Shown here: piece after piece, positions 59,947-64,000 of the stretch | Layout of the letters: each line of letters starts with the position of its first letter | Position numbering within the stretch: the first letter of the stretch is position 1 | Assembly: GCA_963756025.1 (NCBI GenBank) | Contig: CAVWMF010000007.1 | Span: 62,001-126,000, forward strand | Source of the DNA: Bog-473 sp963756025 | Lineage (GTDB): Bacteria > Actinomycetota > Acidimicrobiia > Acidimicrobiales > RAAP-2 | Length of the DNA stretch: 64,000 bases | Reading direction: 5' to 3' | The notes under the pieces: model-generated | What the model was told of the DNA's origin: nothing | Database searches by the model: none | The model's input: only the letters and a program-made list of their open reading frames with translations | Made by a program: the position numbers and the translations under genes

Positions 59947-61653
59947 ATGCAGGACGTAGTTATTCGCGGCGGGTCCGTCGTCGACGGAACCGGGGCGGCA
60001 CGGCGCACCGCGGACGTGGCGATCCACGACGGCAGGATCACGGCCATCGGCCGGGACGTGGGAAGCGGGCGGCGCACCATTGACGCGGACGGACTGATCG
60101 TGGCGCCCGGGTTCATCGATGTGCATACGCATCTCGATGTCCAAGGCTTCTGGGACTCGACGCTCAGTCCTTCACCACTGCACGGGGTGACGACCGTCTT
60201 CGGAGGCAACTGCGGGTTCAGCGTGGCTCCGCTCGACGCCGACGCGGCCGGCTACCTGCTTCCGATGCTCTCCCGTGTCGAGGGCATGCCGGTGACATCG
60301 CTCCAGTTGGGTGTCCCATGGGACTGGACCTCGACCGCCGACTACCTCGACCGCTTGGATGGAACGCTCGCCATCAACGCCGGGTTCATGGTCGGACACT
60401 GCGCACTGCGGCGGGTGGTGATGGGGGAAGCGGCCACCGAACGGTCGGCCACCCCGGACGAGATCGAGCGGATGTGTGACCTCCTCCGTGCCGGCCTCCG
60501 GGCCGGGGGGATCGGATTCTCCTCGACCTGGTCGATCACCCATAACGACGCCGCTGGCCACCCCGTCCCCTCGCGGCACGCCACCGCCGACGAGCTCGTT
60601 GCTCTCGCCGCGGTCTGCGGCGAATTTCCAGGAACATCGCTCGAGTTCGTTGCGGGCCAGCAGTGGGACGACGCCCGGCGCCAGGTGATGGTGGACATGA
60701 CCGTCGCGGCCCGACGGCCCCTGAACTGGAACCTCCTCGCCCCGTCGGCCCGCAGCCGCGAGGCGGCCTACCGTCAGCTCGAACTGTCGGACGTGGCCCG
60801 GGCGGCCGGGGGGAAGATCGTCGGCCTCGTGATCCCCTTCGTGGCCGAATTCCGCATGTCGTTCCACAGTGGATTCGTCCTCGACAGCTTCGACGGTTGG
60901 GGCGAAGCCATGACGCTCCCGCCCGCTGAGAAGCTACGCCTGCTGGCCGACCCGGTGGCGAGGGACGGGCTGGCCCGCCTGGCCGCCGCGGACCCACGCC
61001 GTGTCGCGCTCGCCGACTGGGGAGCGAAGCGCATCATCGAGACCTTTACGCCGGAGACCAAACAGTACGAGGGCAGGAACGTCGGCGACATCGCAGCTGA
61101 GACGGGGAAGACGGCATTCGACGCCCTGGTCGACATTGTGGTGGCCGACGGCCTGCGCACCGCCTTCACCTACGGCGCCGAAAGCGACGACCCTGCCGAC
61201 TGGGACGTGCGGCGCGACCTGTGGCTCGACTCGCGCACGATCGTGGGCGGGTCGGACGCCGGTGCCCACTTGGACATGCTGTCAACGTTCAGCTTCGCCA
61301 CCGACCTGCTCTCGATCGGCGTGCGCGAGCGCGGGCTCCTCACGACCGAGGAAGCGGTCCGGCTGCTCACATCGGAACCCGCAGAGCTCTATGGCCTTGT
61401 TGGCCGCGGGACCCTGTGCGAGGGCGCGGTGGCGGACATCGTGGTGTTCGATGAGGAGACGGTCGGTCACGACCAGGTGCGTTCGAAGTTCGACCTCCCT
61501 GGAGGTGCGGGACGACTGTACTGCGAGGGCACCGGGATCGAGCAGGTGCTCGTCAGCGGCGAGACCTTGGTGGCCGGCGGCGCGTTGACCGATGCCCGCG
61601 CAGGCACCATCCTGCGCTCCGGCCGCGATACCTCCACACCGTCTTTGGCGTAA
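59947..61653 (+). CDS. D-aminoacylase-type amidohydrolase (COG3653), copy 5
   Basis: 568 aa, start with GGGAGGGAAG. QDVVIRGGSVVDGTGAARR, metal motif PGFIDVHTHLDVQGFWDS (Leu-Asp-Val instead of Tyr-Asp-Ala), FGGNCGFSVAPL and GGSDAGAHLDML. The change after the HxH may alter the pocket. Convergent with the LivG-LivF fusion gene, ending 15 bases from it. Confidence 0.92.
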   Translation: MQDVVIRGGSVVDGTGAARRTADVAIHDGRITAIGRDVGSGRRTIDADGLIVAPGFIDVHTHLDVQGFWDSTLSPSPLHGVTTVFGGNCGFSVAPLDADAAGYLLPMLSRVEGMPVTSLQLGVPWDWTSTADYLDRLDGTLAINAGFMVGHCALRRVVMGEAATERSATPDEIERMCDLLRAGLRAGGIGFSSTWSITHNDAAGHPVPSRHATADELVALAAVCGEFPGTSLEFVAGQQWDDARRQVMVDMTVAARRPLNWNLLAPSARSREAAYRQLELSDVARAAGGKIVGLVIPFVAEFRMSFHSGFVLDSFDGWGEAMTLPPAEKLRLLADPVARDGLARLAAADPRRVALADWGAKRIIETFTPETKQYEGRNVGDIAAETGKTAFDALVDIVVADGLRTAFTYGAESDDPADWDVRRDLWLDSRTIVGGSDAGAHLDMLSTFSFATDLLSIGVRERGLLTTEEAVRLLTSEPAELYGLVGRGTLCEGAVADIVVFDEETVGHDQVRSKFDLPGGAGRLYCEGTGIEQVLVSGETLVAGGALTDARAGTILRSGRDTSTPSLA

Positions 61654-61668
61654 GCGCGACGGGAAAGC

Positions 61669-63336
61669 TCAGGTCTCTTCCGTCATCGCATCGCCCAGAT
61701 AGTGGCTCAACACCTCTTTGCCGGCAGCACTGGCTGGTCCGATCCAGGCCAGCTCACCCCGCTGGAGGACGAGGGACACGTCGGCAAAGGCCAGGGCGCG
61801 GTGTACGTACTGCTCGATCATGATGACCGTGACACCCGCTTCACGAGCCCGGCCCAGTCCCTCGAAAACCAGATCGACCATTTTTGGAGCCAGGCCGAGG
61901 GACAGCTCGTCGGCGACGACCAGCTTGGACGCTGAGGCCAACGCGCGGGCAAGAGACAGCATCTGCTGCTCGCCCCCGGAGAGAGAGGAAGCCACCTGTC
62001 GCCGGCGCGAGGCCAGGGCGGGGAAGATGGTGAGCGCCAGATCGACCGACTCCCGTCGAGCTTGACGACCTTCCAGATTCCCCGCGGCCATGCGGAGGTT
62101 GTCGAGTACGGTGAGCCCGCGAAAGACGCCTCGACCTTCGGGCAGATGCACAAGACCCTTACGGCGAATTCGGTGGGCGGGCCAGTCACAGATATCCTCG
62201 CCGTCGAAGACGACACTGCCCGCGTGCGGGCGGACCAGACCCGACAGGGCGCGGGCAAGGGTGCTCTTGCCGGCACCGTTGGCGCCCAACACCGAGAGGA
62301 CCTGACCGGATTCGACCCGGAACGACACGCCGGAGAGGGCGAGAGCATCTCCGTAGCGCACCGAGAGATCTTGGACGACGAGTGCCCCCGCGGCGTCCGG
62401 GGAGTCCACGGAGTCCACCCGCGGCTCCGCCACGAGCAATGCCGGGGTGGTGTCGGACATGACCGGGTCGTCGTCAGCCTCTGGCTCGACGCTCGACGCG
62501 ATTTCCTCACCGAGGTACGCCGCGCGCACCGCGGTGTTGGAACGCACGTCGTCGGGGGAACCGTTCGCGATCATGATCCCGAAATCCAGGACGTAGATGT
62601 TGCTGCACATTCGCATCACCAGTTCCACGTCGTGCTCGACGAGCAGCACGGAGATACCCCGCTCGTGGGCGACCTGGAGCAACGTGCTCTCGAAGCGTTC
62701 CGTCTCCGAGGAGTCCAAGCCCGAGGACGGTTCGTCCAGGAGGAGAACTTTCGGGGACGTCGCCAGTGCCCGGCCGAGCTCGACGAGGCGGGCAAAGCCC
62801 AGTGGCAACCCGAGGGCGGACCGTTCGGCCACAGAATTCAATCCGAGGAGTCCGACCAACTCGTCGACCTGGGCACTTTCGGCCGCATCGACGGGACGAA
62901 GGCTGCCCATGGTGAGGAGATCCGACCAGACGCGCCGTTTGGCGTATCGGGCCCGATACCCGAGCAGTATGTGCTCACGCACGGTCAGACCGGAAAACAG
63001 CTCGGGATGCTGAAAGGTGCGCGCCAATCCGCGGGCGGCGCGCTTTTGCGGGCGGAAGTTCGTGAGGTCCTCGCCGTCCAGGCGCACCTCGCCGGCGGTG
63101 GGGCGGAGCAGACCGGACAACACCCCGAAGAGAGTGCTCTTTCCGGCGCCGTTGGGGCCGACCAACCCGACGATCGTCGCAGGCGCCACAGCCAGATCGA
63201 CGTTGTCGAGGGCGACCAGGCCTCCGAAGTGCACGGTGACCCCGGTGCACTCCAGGTGACCGCGACGTCGCGATGCCCCGTCGCTCTCGCTCTCCGGTTG
63301 CCCGTTGGTGGACACCGTGGCGGGTGACCCGGTCAC
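61669..63336 (-). CDS. Fused LivG-LivF branched-chain-type ABC transporter ATPase
   Basis: 555 aa with two ATPase domains. Domain 1 (about 28-280): GPNGAGKST Walker A, VLLLDEPSSGLD Walker B, but the signature is LPLGFARLVELGRAL rather than LSGGQ. Domain 2 (about 320-550): GANGAGKST, LSGGEQQMLSLARAL signature, VVADELSLGLAP Walker B. LivG and LivF are usually separate; here they are joined through a Asp/Ser-rich linker of about 40 residues. The start overlaps the permease stop by 4 bases. Imports amino-acid-like or other organic anions. Confidence 0.93.
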   Translation of the reverse strand: MTGSPATVSTNGQPESESDGASRRRGHLECTGVTVHFGGLVALDNVDLAVAPATIVGLVGPNGAGKSTLFGVLSGLLRPTAGEVRLDGEDLTNFRPQKRAARGLARTFQHPELFSGLTVREHILLGYRARYAKRRVWSDLLTMGSLRPVDAAESAQVDELVGLLGLNSVAERSALGLPLGFARLVELGRALATSPKVLLLDEPSSGLDSSETERFESTLLQVAHERGISVLLVEHDVELVMRMCSNIYVLDFGIMIANGSPDDVRSNTAVRAAYLGEEIASSVEPEADDDPVMSDTTPALLVAEPRVDSVDSPDAAGALVVQDLSVRYGDALALSGVSFRVESGQVLSVLGANGAGKSTLARALSGLVRPHAGSVVFDGEDICDWPAHRIRRKGLVHLPEGRGVFRGLTVLDNLRMAAGNLEGRQARRESVDLALTIFPALASRRRQVASSLSGGEQQMLSLARALASASKLVVADELSLGLAPKMVDLVFEGLGRAREAGVTVIMIEQYVHRALAFADVSLVLQRGELAWIGPASAAGKEVLSHYLGDAMTEET

Positions 63337-64000
63337 CGTTCCGCCTCGGCGCCGACGCCGGCAAGACTGCCTGTTCGGTCCCGGCCCGCGCCCGGATCAT
63401 CCTTGCGGGCGCTAGGCCCCGGCCACGCTCGGGAGATGAGAGCGCTCAGTTGGCGCCCGTTCTGGAGGATCGCGCCCTCGGGATGTTGGGCGACGGTGAT
63501 CGCGCCCAAGCCGAACAGGATGGCCGGCACCTCCGACCACCGCGTGGGGATGTAGGACTGGAACACGGCGGGCAGCATCGCGAAGGTCAATCCGCCCAGC
63601 GCTGCGGCGGAGATGGAGCGCACCCCCAGGGTCACGACGACCGCGAGCCACACCAGCCCGCCGAACGTGTCGTAGGAGAGCGGCTGGGCCACCCCTGAAT
63701 ACATAGCCAGAAAGCCGCCACCGACGGCCGCGACAAAGGCGCCCAGTGCGCCCACGATGACTTTCACCTGGAGGACGCTGAGCCCCAGCGTGAGGGAGGC
63801 CGGTTCGCTGTCACGCACCGCCCGTAGCGCCAATCCGCTCGTCGAGCGGCGCAGATTGAGGGTGAGGATCGCGAAAACGATGAACACCCCAAACGTGAGA
63901 TAGCAAAACGCCATGTTGCCCTGGGCAAAGCTGGGACGGTTGAGCGGCACGCCGATCCCTCCCTGGGCAAAGCGGCTCAGGGTGAACACCAGCCCTTCCA
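63333..64000 (-). CDS. Branched-chain-type ABC transporter permease (LivM), C-terminal part
   Basis: Open to the right edge, so the N terminus lies outside. Several hydrophobic segments are visible (YLTFGVFIVFAILTLNL, VIVGALGAFVAAVGGGFLAMYSG, LVWLAVVVTLGVRSISAAALGG), and the LALRAVRDSEPAS-type cytoplasmic loop that contacts the ATPase is present. The ~60-residue hydrophilic C-terminal tail is longer than usual. Operon with the LivG-LivF fusion. Confidence 0.9.
   Translation of the reverse strand, partial: EGLVFTLSRFAQGGIGVPLNRPSFAQGNMAFCYLTFGVFIVFAILTLNLRRSTSGLALRAVRDSEPASLTLGLSVLQVKVIVGALGAFVAAVGGGFLAMYSGVAQPLSYDTFGGLVWLAVVVTLGVRSISAAALGGLTFAMLPAVFQSYIPTRWSEVPAILFGLGAITVAQHPEGAILQNGRQLSALISRAWPGPSARKDDPGAGRDRTGSLAGVGAEAER

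Noticed and set aside
62062..63327. Long plus-strand frame opposite the LivG-LivF fusion
   Set aside because: Shadow of a gene with clear Walker motifs on the other strand.

Overview
The window is high-GC, densely packed bacterial DNA. Genes often overlap by 4 bases or share a few bases at stop/start junctions. The gene content includes F420-type luciferase-like (LLM) oxidoreductases, many fatty-acid/steroid-type acyl-CoA dehydrogenases, a FadD19-like CoA ligase, a maleylpyruvate-isomerase-family protein and a StrR/ParB-like regulator. It points to an actinobacterium, plausibly an Acidimicrobiia-like lineage; that placement is inference from gene content only. No rRNA, tRNA, CRISPR array, phage or insertion sequence was seen.

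Layout. 1-3385 (+): end of a CitE-like lyase, mesaconyl-CoA C1-C4 transferase (mct-like), mesaconyl-C4-CoA hydratase (meh-like) and a TauD-type dioxygenase. 3416-12209 (-): an operon-like block reading fused acyl-CoA dehydrogenase, acyl-CoA synthetase, enoyl-CoA hydratase, cupin, then a three-subunit molybdenum hydroxylase (FAD, 2Fe-2S, Mo subunits). 12291-25704: a beta-oxidation and Baeyer-Villiger region with LLM oxidoreductases, crotonase, CocE hydrolase, a paired acyl-CoA dehydrogenase, BVMO, SDR, SnoaL-like protein, FadD19-like ligase and an alpha/beta hydrolase. 25723-35335: GH3 enzyme, cupin, D-aminoacylase-type amidohydrolase, second BVMO and two regulators (StrR-like, IclR). 35763-61653: an unusual field of amidohydrolases (five D-aminoacylase/COG3653-type counting the one at 28206, seven Amidohydro_2/COG2159-type) mixed with a branched-chain-type binding protein, SMP-30 lactonase, SDRs, cupins and a P450. 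Inside it is a compact three-gene operon (45496-47413) built around a UGSC-type Cys protein of unknown function. 61669-64000 (-): a fused LivG-LivF ATPase and the end of a LivM permease.

How it may work together (inference): a catabolic island for an alicyclic, isoprenoid or steroid-like acid. Import is by a Liv-type ABC system, then CoA activation, acyl-CoA dehydrogenation, Baeyer-Villiger ring oxygenation, hydrolysis of lactones/amides, and final assimilation of C3/C2 units through the mesaconyl-CoA steps. Five copies of one 16-base palindrome (consensus YYGAYRTYRAYRTCAA) sit upstream of catabolic genes between 12226 and 44511 and look like operators of one regulon; in two cases they lie on a recognisable promoter. 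No obvious TetR-type regulator for them is in the window.
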